In this document: positions 9,659-18,208 of the stretch, piece after piece | Layout of the letters: each line of letters starts with the position of its first letter | Position numbering within the stretch: position 1 is the first letter of the stretch | Assembly (NCBI RefSeq): GCF_029853675.1 | Contig: NZ_CP122539.1 | Span: 2,933,001 to 2,997,000, forward strand | Origin: Tenacibaculum tangerinum | Lineage (GTDB): Bacteria; Bacteroidota; Bacteroidia; Flavobacteriales; Flavobacteriaceae | Reading direction: 5' to 3' | DNA length: 64,000 nt | Notes under the pieces: generated by a model | Told to the model about the DNA's origin: nothing | The model's database searches: none | Seen by the model: only the letters and a program-made list of their open reading frames with translations | Position numbers and translations under genes: made by a program

Positions 9659-10045
9659 ATGAAAAAAAAGATTAAAGCAGTACACGAATTTCATACCGCA
9701 TTTGGATTAGGGATTAAAAACGAACCCACAGGCAACATTGGTGAAGAACGAAATTTACTTCGTTACAACTTGATGAAAGAAGAAAATGAAGAATATTTAG
9801 AGGCTGCTCAAAATAATGATTTGGTTGAGGTGGCAGATGCATTAGGGGATATGTTGTACATTTTATGCGGAACCATTATAGAACACGGAATGCAACATAA
9901 AATAGAGGAGGTATTTGACGAAATACAGCGCAGTAATATGAGTAAATTAGGAGAAGATGGTAAACCAATTTACCGTGAAGACGGTAAGGTGCTCAAAGGT
10001 CCCAATTACTTTACACCCAACATCAAAGAAATTTTAGAGAAATAA
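9659..10045 (+). CDS. MazG-like all-alpha nucleoside triphosphate pyrophosphohydrolase
   Basis: A 128-residue all-helical protein. The metal-binding pattern of the MazG/HisE superfamily is visible: acidic helix EENEEYLEA (41-49) and D-x-x-x-D in VADALGDMLYIL (Asp63 and Asp67 region). Such enzymes hydrolyse NTPs or phosphoribosyl-ATP to monophosphate and pyrophosphate and often clear damaged nucleotides. A C-terminal DGKPIYREDGKVLKGP segment is typical of this subgroup. Third gene of the SDR-HAD-MazG operon. The substrate is not predictable. Confidence 0.85.
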   Translation: MKKKIKAVHEFHTAFGLGIKNEPTGNIGEERNLLRYNLMKEENEEYLEAAQNNDLVEVADALGDMLYILCGTIIEHGMQHKIEEVFDEIQRSNMSKLGEDGKPIYREDGKVLKGPNYFTPNIKEILEK

Positions 10046-10048
10046 AAA

Positions 10049-10068
10049 AGCTCCTCAATGAGGAACTT
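10049..10068 (+). terminator. Weak hairpin after the MazG-like gene
   Basis: TCCTC-AAT-GAGGA with flanking pairs forms a short stem right after the stop codon, but no T-run follows. It is nearly the same stem as the strong terminator at 50027. Confidence 0.35.
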
Positions 10069-10129
10069 AGAGAACATTTTAGGTCTTAAAAACAGTAAAA
10101 ATGGGCACTTTTTGTATTTGATTTCTTTC

Positions 10130-10264
10130 TTAGCTTCGCTTAAAAGATTTTAATCTTACCATTTTAAATGTGGTGAAAAACGCTTTACAGACACCAAACT
10201 TTACGTTAGAGATCACAGATTCTTGATGTAAGCACTTATTACGAACGTTATTTCGCGATGCCAT
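10130..10264 (-). CDS. Candidate small basic protein, 44 aa
   Basis: An ORF in the 283-base gap between the MazG-like gene and hflX, minus strand. The translation starts MASRNNVRNKCLHQ and ends RLKSFKRS; it is strongly basic and includes two Cys. Codon use looks natural, and it is divergent from the hflX promoter. No ribosome binding site is seen, which is normal here. I do not recognise a family, and it could be chance. Confidence 0.3.
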   Translation of the reverse strand: MASRNNVRNKCLHQESVISNVKFGVCKAFFTTFKMVRLKSFKRS

Positions 10265-10293
10265 AGTGTTATTTAATATCTTAAAATCTCAGC

Positions 10294-10322
10294 TTGTATG
10301 CATTTATAAATTTGTATTTTTG
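10294..10322 (+). promoter_or_regulatory. Full Bacteroidota promoter of hflX
   Basis: TTG at 10294-10296, an 18-base spacer, then TATTTTTG at 10315-10322. This fits the -33/-7 architecture of Bacteroidota primary-sigma promoters. The ATG follows 6 bases later, so the message would be almost leaderless. Confidence 0.6.
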
Positions 10323-10328
10323 TAACCT

Positions 10329-11528
10329 ATGATTGAAACACGAGAAGCCACATCAGAAAAAGCGGTTTTAATAGGTATTATAACGCAGCATCAAGACGAA
10401 AAACAATCGCAAGAATACCTTGATGAACTAGAGTTTTTAACTTTAACAGCAGGAGGAGTTGCAGTAAAAAGATTTGTTCAAAAATTAGACAAACCTCACC
10501 CAAAAACATTTATAGGAGCAGGAAAGTTAGAAGATGTAAAAGCATATATAGAATCTAACGATATCGGAACAGCGATTTTTGATGATGAATTATCGCCCGC
10601 TCAGCTTAGAAATATAGAACGTTTTTTAGATTGTAAGATTTTAGATCGAACCAACTTAATCTTAGATATTTTTGCAAGTAGGGCACAAACAAGTTCAGCA
10701 AAGGCACAAGTAGAGTTAGCTCAATATCAATACTTATTACCCCGATTAACCCGAATGTGGACACACTTAGATAAACAAAAAGGGGGAATTGGTATGCGTG
10801 GTCCTGGAGAAACAGAAATTGAAACAGACCGCCGTATTATACGTGATAAGATATCATTGCTAAAAAAGAAATTACTAACCATAGATAAGCAAATGTCAGT
10901 ACAGCGTAAAAATCGTGGAAAAATGGTGCGTGTCGCTTTGGTAGGGTATACCAATGTTGGTAAATCTACTTTAATGAATGTAGTGAGTAAAAGTGAGGTT
11001 TTTGCAGAAAACAAGTTGTTTGCTACACTCGATACTACGGTTAGAAAAGTAGTTATTAAAAACATTCCTTTTTTAATGACCGATACAGTTGGATTTATTA
11101 GAAAACTACCAACACAATTGGTCGAGTCGTTTAAATCTACTCTAGATGAAGTTCGAGAAGCCGATTTGTTATTACACGTCGTAGATATATCGCACCCAAA
11201 TTTTGAAGATCATATTGCTTCGGTAAATAAAATTTTAGACGAAATTGACAGTAAAGACAAACCTACTGTTATGGTGTTTAATAAAATAGATGCCTATAGC
11301 CACGAAAATATTGATGAAGATGATTTAATTACAGAAAAAACAAAAGAGCACTACACTTTAGAAGACTGGAAAAGAACATGGATGAATGATTTAGAAACAG
11401 AAAGTATTTTTATTTCAGCACTTAATAAAGATAATTTAGAAAATTTTAAAGAAAAAGTATACGAAGAAGTAAAAAAGATACACGTTCAACGTTTTCCGTA
11501 TAATGACTTCCTATACCAAGAATACTAG
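10329..11528 (+). CDS. hflX: Ribosome-associated GTPase HflX
   Basis: A 399-residue TRAFAC-class GTPase that binds the 50S subunit and splits or rescues stalled ribosomes. An N-terminal HflX domain with its conserved GAGK (FIGAGKLED) and a Gly-rich GGIGMRGPGETEIE linker (about 158-171) is followed by the G domain: G1 GYTNVGKST, G3 DTVGF and G4 NKID (FNKIDAY). Length is normal. It has its own promoter and terminator and is therefore monocistronic. Confidence 0.96.
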   Translation: MIETREATSEKAVLIGIITQHQDEKQSQEYLDELEFLTLTAGGVAVKRFVQKLDKPHPKTFIGAGKLEDVKAYIESNDIGTAIFDDELSPAQLRNIERFLDCKILDRTNLILDIFASRAQTSSAKAQVELAQYQYLLPRLTRMWTHLDKQKGGIGMRGPGETEIETDRRIIRDKISLLKKKLLTIDKQMSVQRKNRGKMVRVALVGYTNVGKSTLMNVVSKSEVFAENKLFATLDTTVRKVVIKNIPFLMTDTVGFIRKLPTQLVESFKSTLDEVREADLLLHVVDISHPNFEDHIASVNKILDEIDSKDKPTVMVFNKIDAYSHENIDEDDLITEKTKEHYTLEDWKRTWMNDLETESIFISALNKDNLENFKEKVYEEVKKIHVQRFPYNDFLYQEY

Positions 11529-11553
11529 TTTTTATAAAATAAAGTAAAAGAAC

Positions 11554-11598
11554 AAAAAAAAGAATGTAAAATAATTACACTTTTACGTTCTTTTTTAG
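11554..11598 (+). terminator. Intrinsic terminator after hflX
   Basis: AAGAATGTAAAA pairs with TTTTACGTTCTT (one T-G wobble) around a 9-base loop and ends in a T-run. The A-run on the left side would let it act in both directions. Confidence 0.75.
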
Positions 11599-11682
11599 TA
11601 TATTTATACCTCACTAACATAGTTTTTAAATGTTTTGTGAAACATTGTAAATTAATAATTTTAACCATTTTACCCCCGAAAA

Positions 11683-11763
11683 ATGAAAAACAACAAACTT
11701 CCGCAAGTAAAATCTAAGCGATTTTTTTTAGAACCTGAAATTAATAAGGAAATTCGATCGTAA
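11683..11763 (+). CDS. Candidate 26-aa peptide upstream of the TonB-domain gene
   Basis: ATG at 11683 opens a short frame with translation beginning MKNNKLPQVKSK and ending NKEIRS. It sits in the 378-base gap between hflX and the TonB-domain gene, followed by a structured stretch. It could be a leader peptide, a secreted-peptide precursor without a signal, or chance. No family is recognised. Confidence 0.3.
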   Translation: MKNNKLPQVKSKRFFLEPEINKEIRS

Positions 11764-11818
11764 TTACATTAATTAACAATCGATTCTTATTTAATTTAAC
11801 AGTTTCCCTCAATTAATA

Positions 11819-11881
11819 AACTCAAACAAGTATTAAACGTAAAAGCTTAATGCTTTAGAAGTAGCTACTTCCTTTTGAGTT
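11819..11881 (+). promoter_or_regulatory. Possible structured RNA leader
   Basis: AACTCAAA (11819-11826) pairs perfectly with TTTGAGTT (11874-11881). Inside are two smaller hairpins: AAAGC/GCTTT around TTAAT, and the palindrome GAAGTAGCTACTTC (11858-11871). This makes a three-way-junction-like fold 26 bases before the next start codon. It matches no riboswitch I recognise. Confidence 0.35.
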
Positions 11882-11906
11882 GTTATGTTAATCTAAATAA
11901 ATCGTA

Positions 11907-12605
11907 ATGAAAAAAGCAATAACCCTCTTGTTTATAAGTTGTAGCATTCATTTTTTGATTGCTCAAGAAAAATGTACATCTAACAGCCACGAACTGGTAG
12001 ATTTGAATGTGATTGATAAGTGTTCAGCAGAGAAAGTAGTTGAAACTACTAAAGAAACTCCTGCTATGATAGCTAAAGTTACAAGCAAACGATACCTAAA
12101 AAAGCGGACTTATTTTAAGGAAGTACAAAGTATTGCAGATTATTTAAAAGCGAACCATTTAAAAGAAGTTCATAAAACTAGTGAATTAGAATTGTGTAGC
12201 TTAAAAAATATAAGCCCAGTATCGAAAATAGCAAGTAATAACACTGTTTCTTTTCATGTAGTAGATGAAATTCCAGAATTTTTATCATGTAAAGGGTCTT
12301 TTATGAGCAAAGCAGAATGTTTTAATTACGAAATGCAAAAACACATACTTCGTACATTGGTATACCCTGATGAAGCTCTAGAAAAAGGAATGGAAGGAGC
12401 AGTAAAAGTAAGCTTTGTTATAGATGTAAATGGTAAAGTAATAAATATTGAAATGGAAGGTAACGTAGATGAGATACTAAAAGAAGAGGCAAAAAGAATC
12501 GTATCGTTGCTACCTGTTTTTATACCTGGTAAACAGCAAGGTAAGTATACGAGTGTAAAATACAGTTTCCCTATGATTTTTAGTTTAGATAGCTCTGTAG
12601 ATTAA
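11907..12605 (+). CDS. Exported protein with C-terminal TonB-like domain
   Basis: A 232-residue protein with an N-terminal signal peptide (about 1-19, ending IAQ). The C-terminal 90 residues carry the TonB-C fold pattern: YPDEALEKGMEGAVKVSF, VIDVNGKV, then a final amphipathic strand ending KYSFPMIF. Bacteroidota have many proteins where this domain is attached to other sensors or receptors. Unlike true TonB there is no N-terminal ExbBD-interacting membrane anchor and no proline-rich spanner, so energy transduction is unlikely. Role unknown. Transcribed alone, with a shared terminator at 12681. Confidence 0.8.
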   Translation: MKKAITLLFISCSIHFLIAQEKCTSNSHELVDLNVIDKCSAEKVVETTKETPAMIAKVTSKRYLKKRTYFKEVQSIADYLKANHLKEVHKTSELELCSLKNISPVSKIASNNTVSFHVVDEIPEFLSCKGSFMSKAECFNYEMQKHILRTLVYPDEALEKGMEGAVKVSFVIDVNGKVINIEMEGNVDEILKEEAKRIVSLLPVFIPGKQQGKYTSVKYSFPMIFSLDSSVD

Positions 12606-12680
12606 GCAATACTTTTTATTACATCACTTCTTGGGCACTGAAAAAGCTATTTATTTTATAGCTCTTACAAAGCAAAAAAA

Positions 12681-12706
12681 CTATCAAAGAATATTGATAG
12701 CTTTTT
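12681..12706. terminator. Bidirectional terminator between convergent genes
   Basis: CTATCAA/TTGATAG with a 6-base loop, an A-run on the left and a T-run on the right. It lies between the TonB-domain gene and the convergent LRR gene. Confidence 0.75.
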
Positions 12707-12730
12707 ACTGTTTATAAAAGTAAATGTACA

Positions 12731-13627
12731 TTATTTAACTTTATGAAGTTTACTGTATTGTTGTATCCATTCAGTAAGTTCAGTACTTTCCAATTTGTAC
12801 TTTTGCGCAAGTTCTTTTTGAATTTTTTGAAGATATGCTTCGTTTAATACATTTTTTTCATATTCAGAAATAACCAACTGTTTAAAACTTTCCGTATATT
12901 TTTCTATTGGTTTTTCAGCAACCACATTAGTACTATTAGTTTGGGTAGTAGTTTGTTGCTGTTCAACTTTCTTTTCTTTGACAATAGTACCATCACTAGT
13001 GGCATATATAGTTTTTTCGTCCTTATACCACCCTTCAGGAATGTTGGCTAACTGTTCTTCGCTTACTACAATAGTTTTAATGTTATTTCCCGTAACGTCC
13101 ATACTTTTCAAATTCGGACATCCAGAAACATCTAAAAAAGTAAGTTTATTATAACTGGCATACAAACTCTCAAGATTGGTATTTTCGCCAAGAATTAATG
13201 AAGTTAACCTATTAGAGTCGCAACTAACATAAGTTAGTTTAGGATTATTACTCACATCTAAACGCTCAATCTTGTTTTCACTACAATTTAAAAAGCTAAT
13301 AGAAGAGCTTTGTGATAAATCAAGCTTTTTAATCTCATTAGCATAACAGTCTAAACGTCTCAAATTAGGAAAACTTTCTAAACCAGTTAAATCTTTAATT
13401 TTTGAGTATACATTAGGCAAGTCTTTATTTGTTATGGGATTGTCAACATTCAAATTAGTAACATATTCTGCATCACTAATAGTAATATTTCCATTTAAAC
13501 CGTTTGAATCAATTTTCAAATTAACCAAACACTCTTCTAAGCCTATATCAGGAATTCTAATCGTTTCTTGAGAAAAAATAGCAGATGTTAAAAGTATTAA
13601 AGAACAAAAAAATGTAATTGTTTTCAT
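12731..13627 (-). CDS. Secreted leucine-rich-repeat-like protein
   Basis: The protein has a signal peptide followed by about five short repeats of the pattern L-x-x-L-x-C/V-x-x-N-x-I/L-x-x-L-D/x-V/L (for example RRLDCYANEIKKLDLS and TYVSCDSNRLTSLIL), as in internalin-type LRR proteins. A Gln/Thr-rich linker and a helical C-terminal tail follow. The ORF is open to 13675, but I place the start at 13627 (MKTITFFCS): the signal peptide begins there, and the -7 element at 13673 puts the transcription start downstream of the longer ATG. Likely a surface or periplasmic binding protein. No sorting domain is visible. Confidence 0.8.
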   Translation of the reverse strand: MKTITFFCSLILLTSAIFSQETIRIPDIGLEECLVNLKIDSNGLNGNITISDAEYVTNLNVDNPITNKDLPNVYSKIKDLTGLESFPNLRRLDCYANEIKKLDLSQSSSISFLNCSENKIERLDVSNNPKLTYVSCDSNRLTSLILGENTNLESLYASYNKLTFLDVSGCPNLKSMDVTGNNIKTIVVSEEQLANIPEGWYKDEKTIYATSDGTIVKEKKVEQQQTTTQTNSTNVVAEKPIEKYTESFKQLVISEYEKNVLNEAYLQKIQKELAQKYKLESTELTEWIQQYSKLHKVK

Positions 13628-13672
13628 TTCGTGGGGAATTTTTGTCAAAATTATATATTTATATGTTCTTAG

Positions 13673-13680
13673 CAAATTTA
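13673..13680 (-). promoter_or_regulatory. -7 promoter element of the LRR gene
   Basis: The minus strand reads TAAATTTG (perfect TAnnTTTG). Transcription would begin near 13667, so the ATG at 13675 cannot be used and 13627 is the start. Confidence 0.5.
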
Positions 13681-13728
13681 ATTTCTCTTTAGTTTAGTTA
13701 CAGCAAGACAAACTTTTAAAACTAGTAG

Positions 13729-13736
13729 TATATTTG
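13729..13736 (+). promoter_or_regulatory. -7 promoter element of dnaG
   Basis: TATATTTG, a perfect TAnnTTTG, 22 bases before the dnaG ATG. Confidence 0.5.
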
Positions 13737-13758
13737 TGCTACTGTATTTGCATAATAT

Positions 13759-15765
13759 ATGATAACCCAACAAACTATAGATAGCGTTTTTGAGAGTGCT
13801 CGAGTAGAGGAAGTGATAGGAGAGTTCGTACAATTAAAAAAGTCTGGAAGTAACTTTAAAGGGTTAAGTCCGTTTACCGACGAACGCACCCCTTCATTTA
13901 TGGTGTCGCCTGTAAAACAAATCTGGAAAGATTTTAGTACCGGAAAGGGTGGAAATGCCGTATCTTTCTTAATGGAACATGAGCATTACACCTATCCAGA
14001 AGCGATACGTTGGTTAGCAAAGAAATACAATATTGAAATTGAAGAAACCGAGCAGTCTGATGAACAAAAGCAGCAGATGAATGAGCGAGAAAGTATGTTC
14101 TTAGTTTCAAAATTTGCTAAAGATTACTTTCACGATGTATTAATGAATACACAAAAAGGAAGAGCCATTGGATTATCTTATTTTAAAGAAAGAGGATTTA
14201 GAGAAGACACTATTGAAAAATTCGATTTAGGATACTGTAAAGACGAATGGGATAATTTTACCAATGCAGCACTAGCTAAAGGATTCGATTTAAAATACCT
14301 AAAGTCTACAGGTTTAACCATTGTAAAAGAAGGAGGGGCAGAAGACCGAAAGTTCGACCGATTCAAAGGGCGGGTAATGTTTCCTATTCACAGTATGTCT
14401 GGGCGTATTTTAGGTTTTGGAGGTAGAATACTTACCAACGATAAAAAAGCTGCAAAATACTTAAATTCACCTGAGAGCGATATTTATCATAAGAGTAAAA
14501 TTCTTTACGGGCTATACCAAGCAAAAAAAGAAATAGCGAAAGAAGATAATTGCTTTTTAGTAGAAGGGTATACCGACGTTATTTCATTTCACCAATCGGG
14601 TATAGAAAATGTGGTAGCCTCTTCAGGTACCGCATTAACACCCGATCAAATTCGTTTGATAAATCGGTTAACTCAAAATATTACCGTACTTTTCGATGGA
14701 GACGCAGCAGGTATTAGAGCATCACTTCGGGGTATCGATTTAATTCTTGAACAAGGAATGAACGTACGGGTCGTAACTTTTCCAGAAGGAGAAGATCCTG
14801 ATAGCTTTGCCAAAGCCCATTCTAGCAAAGAGTTAAAACAATATTTAGAAGAAAAGTCACAAGATTTTATTGAGTTCAAAGTTTCTTTATTAATGAAAGA
14901 AGCGGCGAATGACCCTGTAAAAAAAGCAGGTTTAATTCGAGATATTGTTACGAGTATTTCTAAAATTCCAGATGGTATACAACGAGAAGTATATGTGCAA
15001 GAGTGTGCGCGAATCATGGATATTTCTGAACGTGTTTTGTTTAGTGAACTTGCGCAACTACTAAAAAAAGGAACTACAACTAGAAAAAGTAGTGTGGGTC
15101 AAGACCCCAATCAACCACCACCAGAATATTTTCAGGCTCAAGAGCAAGCCTCGATGGAGGCTATAAAGGGAGGTAAAGGAAAATTACAGCAAAGTGTAAA
15201 CCAATTAAATATTCTAGAAAAAGAAGTTATTAGAATATTATTGTTGTATGGTAACGAAGTGGTTGATTTTGTAAATTGGGTAGATGCAGTTGATGAAAGA
15301 GGGCGTCCTTTCTTAGAAAAAGAACACTATCAAAATACCGTTTCAAATGAATTGTATTTAAACCTACAAGAAGACGAAATAGAGTTTACCAATGAAATAT
15401 TTAGGCTTACTTACTATGAAATAATTCATCAATTAAACCAAGATGAAACCATAAAAGTAGATCACTTGGTAATGCATAAAAACCCCGATATAGCTAGCTT
15501 AGTAACTAATATTTTAATGGATGAAGAGAAATATAATTTAAGCGACTGGGAACGAAAAGAGGTTTTTGTAACAGAAACCGTTAAAATTCTTCCAAAACTA
15601 GTAACGGACGCTGTTTTAAATTTGCGTAGAGTTTTAATTGAAGAAAAGATTAAAGAAATTATGCAAGAAAGTCAAGAACAAAAAACAACCCCAGATTTAG
15701 AGGAAATAACGAATTATACAGGGTTAAAAAAACGTCTTTTCGAAAAATTAAATCGTGTCGTTTAG
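13759..15765 (+). CDS. dnaG: DNA primase DnaG
   Basis: Synthesises RNA primers for chromosome replication and acts with the replicative helicase DnaB. At 668 residues it is the full length: N-terminal CHC2-type domain (1-100), TOPRIM core with the acidic motifs LVEGYTD (about 270) and FDGDAAG (312-318), and a C-terminal helicase-interacting region. The zinc-ribbon residues normally present as CPFH and CFGC are replaced (GLSPFTDERTPSF and WKDFSTGKGGN), so this domain has no Cys and should not bind zinc. I recall the same loss in other Flavobacteriaceae. Transcribed alone from 13729. Confidence 0.95.
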   Translation: MITQQTIDSVFESARVEEVIGEFVQLKKSGSNFKGLSPFTDERTPSFMVSPVKQIWKDFSTGKGGNAVSFLMEHEHYTYPEAIRWLAKKYNIEIEETEQSDEQKQQMNERESMFLVSKFAKDYFHDVLMNTQKGRAIGLSYFKERGFREDTIEKFDLGYCKDEWDNFTNAALAKGFDLKYLKSTGLTIVKEGGAEDRKFDRFKGRVMFPIHSMSGRILGFGGRILTNDKKAAKYLNSPESDIYHKSKILYGLYQAKKEIAKEDNCFLVEGYTDVISFHQSGIENVVASSGTALTPDQIRLINRLTQNITVLFDGDAAGIRASLRGIDLILEQGMNVRVVTFPEGEDPDSFAKAHSSKELKQYLEEKSQDFIEFKVSLLMKEAANDPVKKAGLIRDIVTSISKIPDGIQREVYVQECARIMDISERVLFSELAQLLKKGTTTRKSSVGQDPNQPPPEYFQAQEQASMEAIKGGKGKLQQSVNQLNILEKEVIRILLLYGNEVVDFVNWVDAVDERGRPFLEKEHYQNTVSNELYLNLQEDEIEFTNEIFRLTYYEIIHQLNQDETIKVDHLVMHKNPDIASLVTNILMDEEKYNLSDWERKEVFVTETVKILPKLVTDAVLNLRRVLIEEKIKEIMQESQEQKTTPDLEEITNYTGLKKRLFEKLNRVV

Positions 15766-15819
15766 GGTTAAAAAAACATATATTCGCTATTAATTAATAA
15801 GCTTTTAACATTTTTTTTG

Positions 15820-15827
15820 TAAATTTG
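15820..15827 (+). promoter_or_regulatory. -7 promoter element before the 43-aa ORF
   Basis: TAAATTTG, a perfect TAnnTTTG, 31 bases before the ATG at 15859. There is no clear -33. Confidence 0.4.
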
Positions 15828-15858
15828 CCCTCATTAAGGAATAAGAAACATAAATAAA

Positions 15859-15990
15859 ATGATAAAGTTGCTACAAATTCTAGAGTTATTGAGGTTGTTA
15901 ATATTATTGCCTTTTAATATTTCAAACGGGCAAAAAAAGAGGGCCTATCAGAAGATCAAACGACAAATGATGTCTGTCAATTTACTTTAA
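15859..15990 (+). CDS. Candidate small protein, 43 aa
   Basis: ATG at 15859, too short for standard ORF calling. The Leu-rich N-terminus (MIKLLQILELLRLLILLPF) could be one amphipathic or membrane helix and is followed by a basic tail (GQKKRAYQKIKRQMM). A perfect -7 element lies 31 bases upstream. Its last 9 bases overlap the convergent nadE stop. The helix-plus-basic-tail pattern resembles small membrane peptides or type I toxins, but this is inference only. Confidence 0.4.
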   Translation: MIKLLQILELLRLLILLPFNISNGQKKRAYQKIKRQMMSVNLL

Positions 15991-16770
15991 TTCTTTAGGG
16001 ATTTCACAAATAGGAATGGGAATCATTTTATGCTGATTAATTCGGTTAAGGCGTGTGTATATTTTATATACCTCTAATTCTCTACCAGAAAAATCATCTA
16101 CAGTTTTACCAGCATCTTGCATTTCCATAGCCCATTCTAACTCATCATAAGAAGCACCAATTTGGTCTTCGTCTGTTCTACTATCACCAAACAAACCATC
16201 AGTAGGTTGAGCTTTTTGTATAGAGTCAGGAACTTCTAAATAAGCTGCTAATTCATATACTTCTGATTTTACAAGGTCGGCAATCGGACTTAAATCCACA
16301 CCACCATCACCATATTTAGTATAAAAACCAACACCAAAATCTTCTACTTTATTTCCCGTTCCTGCAACCAACAAACCATGTAAACCAGCAAAATAGTATA
16401 AGGTGGTCATACGTAACCGAGCTCTGGTATTCGCTAGTGCTAAATCGACTTTTGCAGAGGGTTCAACTTCGGGTACCACCTTTTTAAAATCTTCAAAAGT
16501 AGAGGTTAAGTTTACTTCCGCTTCACTCACATTATCAAAACGCTCTTTTAATTGCTTAATATGTTCGTTAGCCCTGTTAACTTGACTCTTTGCCTGATGA
16601 ATAGGCAATTCAACACACAAAGTAGGCAATCCGGTTTTAGCACATAAGGTTGAAGTAACTGCGCTATCAATACCTCCTGAAATTCCTACAACAAAACCAT
16701 TTACGTTAGCATTCGTAGCATAATCTTTTAACCAATTTACAATATGTTCAGCAACTTTAGGAGTATTCAT
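15982..16770 (-). CDS. nadE: NAD+ synthase, ammonia-dependent
   Basis: Makes NAD+ from deamido-NAD+, ATP and ammonia in the last step of NAD synthesis. The 262-residue form has only the synthetase domain and lacks the N-terminal glutaminase, so it uses free ammonia. The PP-loop ATP motif SGGIDSA (30-36) is present, as is the loop around TGNKVEDFGVGFYTKYGDGG that contacts the nicotinate substrate. Transcribed alone, divergent from gldB. Confidence 0.95.
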   Translation of the reverse strand: MNTPKVAEHIVNWLKDYATNANVNGFVVGISGGIDSAVTSTLCAKTGLPTLCVELPIHQAKSQVNRANEHIKQLKERFDNVSEAEVNLTSTFEDFKKVVPEVEPSAKVDLALANTRARLRMTTLYYFAGLHGLLVAGTGNKVEDFGVGFYTKYGDGGVDLSPIADLVKSEVYELAAYLEVPDSIQKAQPTDGLFGDSRTDEDQIGASYDELEWAMEMQDAGKTVDDFSGRELEVYKIYTRLNRINQHKMIPIPICEIPKELK

Positions 16771-16862
16771 TTTTATAATATTTTAAGAATTTACAGTTAA
16801 GTGGTAAAAACTAATTTAGTAATTTCGACGTTGTAATTTAGAATGTAAATATACTAAAGTTC

Positions 16863-17822
16863 ATGAAAAAAGTTTTAGCATTAGTTAGCTTAGTTTTAAT
16901 AAGCCTTTCATGTAAAAAAGAAGGTAATAAGTTGCATATTGATGTATCTAATATCAAAGAACAGGTAAACCTAGAACGTTTTGATATTGATTTTTACAAC
17001 ACGAACCCGAATGAACTTGCGAAGACAAAAGAAAAGTATCCGATGCTATTCCCTTCAGAACCTGACAGTGTTTGGGTAAATAAAATCAATAACAAAGACG
17101 AACAAGAGTTGTTTGCAGAGTCACAGAAAGTTTTTCCTGATTTTAAAGATGAAAAAGAGCAGCTAACATCATTATTCAAACATGTAAAATATTACAATCC
17201 AAAATTTGTGAGTCCGAAAGTAATTACGATGCTAACGAATATCGATTATGCGAATAGAATTGTTTACACAGATAGTTTATTATTCATTTCTTTAGATGCT
17301 TATTTAGGTAAAGAGCATGAATTTTATAACGATTATCCAGCTTATATAAAACAAAATAATACGAAAGCACATATTATTGTAGATGTTGCGAAAGCTATTA
17401 TTGGCAAGCAAATGCTACCGAGTAGGGCAAGAAGTTTTATAGATAAAATGATTTATAGAGGAAAAAGAATGTACTTGCTTGATGCGTATTTACCTCATGT
17501 TCCTGATGTTCTTAAGATAGGGTATTCACAAAAAAAATTAGATTGGGCAAAAAATAATGAAGAACAAATATGGATGTATTTTATAGAGAAAGATGTATTA
17601 TACAGCACTAGTAAAGATATCGATAAACGTTTTTTAGATATCGCCCCTTTTTCTAAATTTTATATGGAAGAAGATGCCCAGTCACCAGGAAGAATTGGAG
17701 AGTGGATTGGTTGGCAAATTGTTCGTTCATACATGCAAAAGAATGATGTATCTTTGCAGCAATTATTACAAACGAGTGAAGAAGATATCTTCAAAAAATC
17801 AGGATATAAACCGAAAAGATAA
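16863..17822 (+). CDS. gldB: Gliding motility lipoprotein GldB
   Basis: One of the Gld proteins required for gliding motility and type IX secretion in Bacteroidota. The 319-residue protein starts with a lipoprotein signal (lipobox LSC, Cys17) and then has the GldB pattern: LERFDIDFYNTNP, KYPMLFPSEPDSVWV and a C-terminal GRIGEWIGWQIVRSYM. The family is distantly related to DUF2268 peptidases, but an HExxH is not visible here. It overlaps gldC by one base (TAATG), giving tight translational coupling as in other gliding flavobacteria. Confidence 0.95.
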   Translation: MKKVLALVSLVLISLSCKKEGNKLHIDVSNIKEQVNLERFDIDFYNTNPNELAKTKEKYPMLFPSEPDSVWVNKINNKDEQELFAESQKVFPDFKDEKEQLTSLFKHVKYYNPKFVSPKVITMLTNIDYANRIVYTDSLLFISLDAYLGKEHEFYNDYPAYIKQNNTKAHIIVDVAKAIIGKQMLPSRARSFIDKMIYRGKRMYLLDAYLPHVPDVLKIGYSQKKLDWAKNNEEQIWMYFIEKDVLYSTSKDIDKRFLDIAPFSKFYMEEDAQSPGRIGEWIGWQIVRSYMQKNDVSLQQLLQTSEEDIFKKSGYKPKR

Positions 17823-18160
17823 TGGCAATAGAGCACACATCAACAATAACATTTAAAGTAGGATTAGACGAAAATAGAATTCCAGAACAAATTACTTGGA
17901 ATGCAGAAGACGGAGGTGTCAAGGATGAAGCATCAAAAGCAATTATGCTATCTGTTTGGGACCATAAACAAAAAGATACCTTGCGTATGGATTTATGGAC
18001 CAAAGACATGCCTGTAGACGAAATGAAGCAATTTTTTCATCAAACCTTGGTGTCTATGGCAAACTCTTTTGAAAGAGCTACAAACGACGAAAAAATGAGT
18101 GCTACCATGCGCGATTTTTGTGATTACTTTGCAGAAAAGCTAGAGCTAATTCAAAAATAA
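17822..18160 (+). CDS. gldC: Gliding motility protein GldC
   Basis: A 112-residue soluble protein always found next to gldB. It contains the conserved STITFKVGLDENRIPEQITW start and the DTLRMDLWTKDMPVDEMK middle. There is no signal peptide, so it acts in the cytoplasm; its exact role in gliding is unknown. It overlaps gldB by one base and is followed by a strong terminator. Confidence 0.95.
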   Translation: MAIEHTSTITFKVGLDENRIPEQITWNAEDGGVKDEASKAIMLSVWDHKQKDTLRMDLWTKDMPVDEMKQFFHQTLVSMANSFERATNDEKMSATMRDFCDYFAEKLELIQK

Positions 18161-18208
18161 AAGTAGTAGAATTTTAAACTTTACGACACTTAGTGAGATA
18201 CTACCTCA

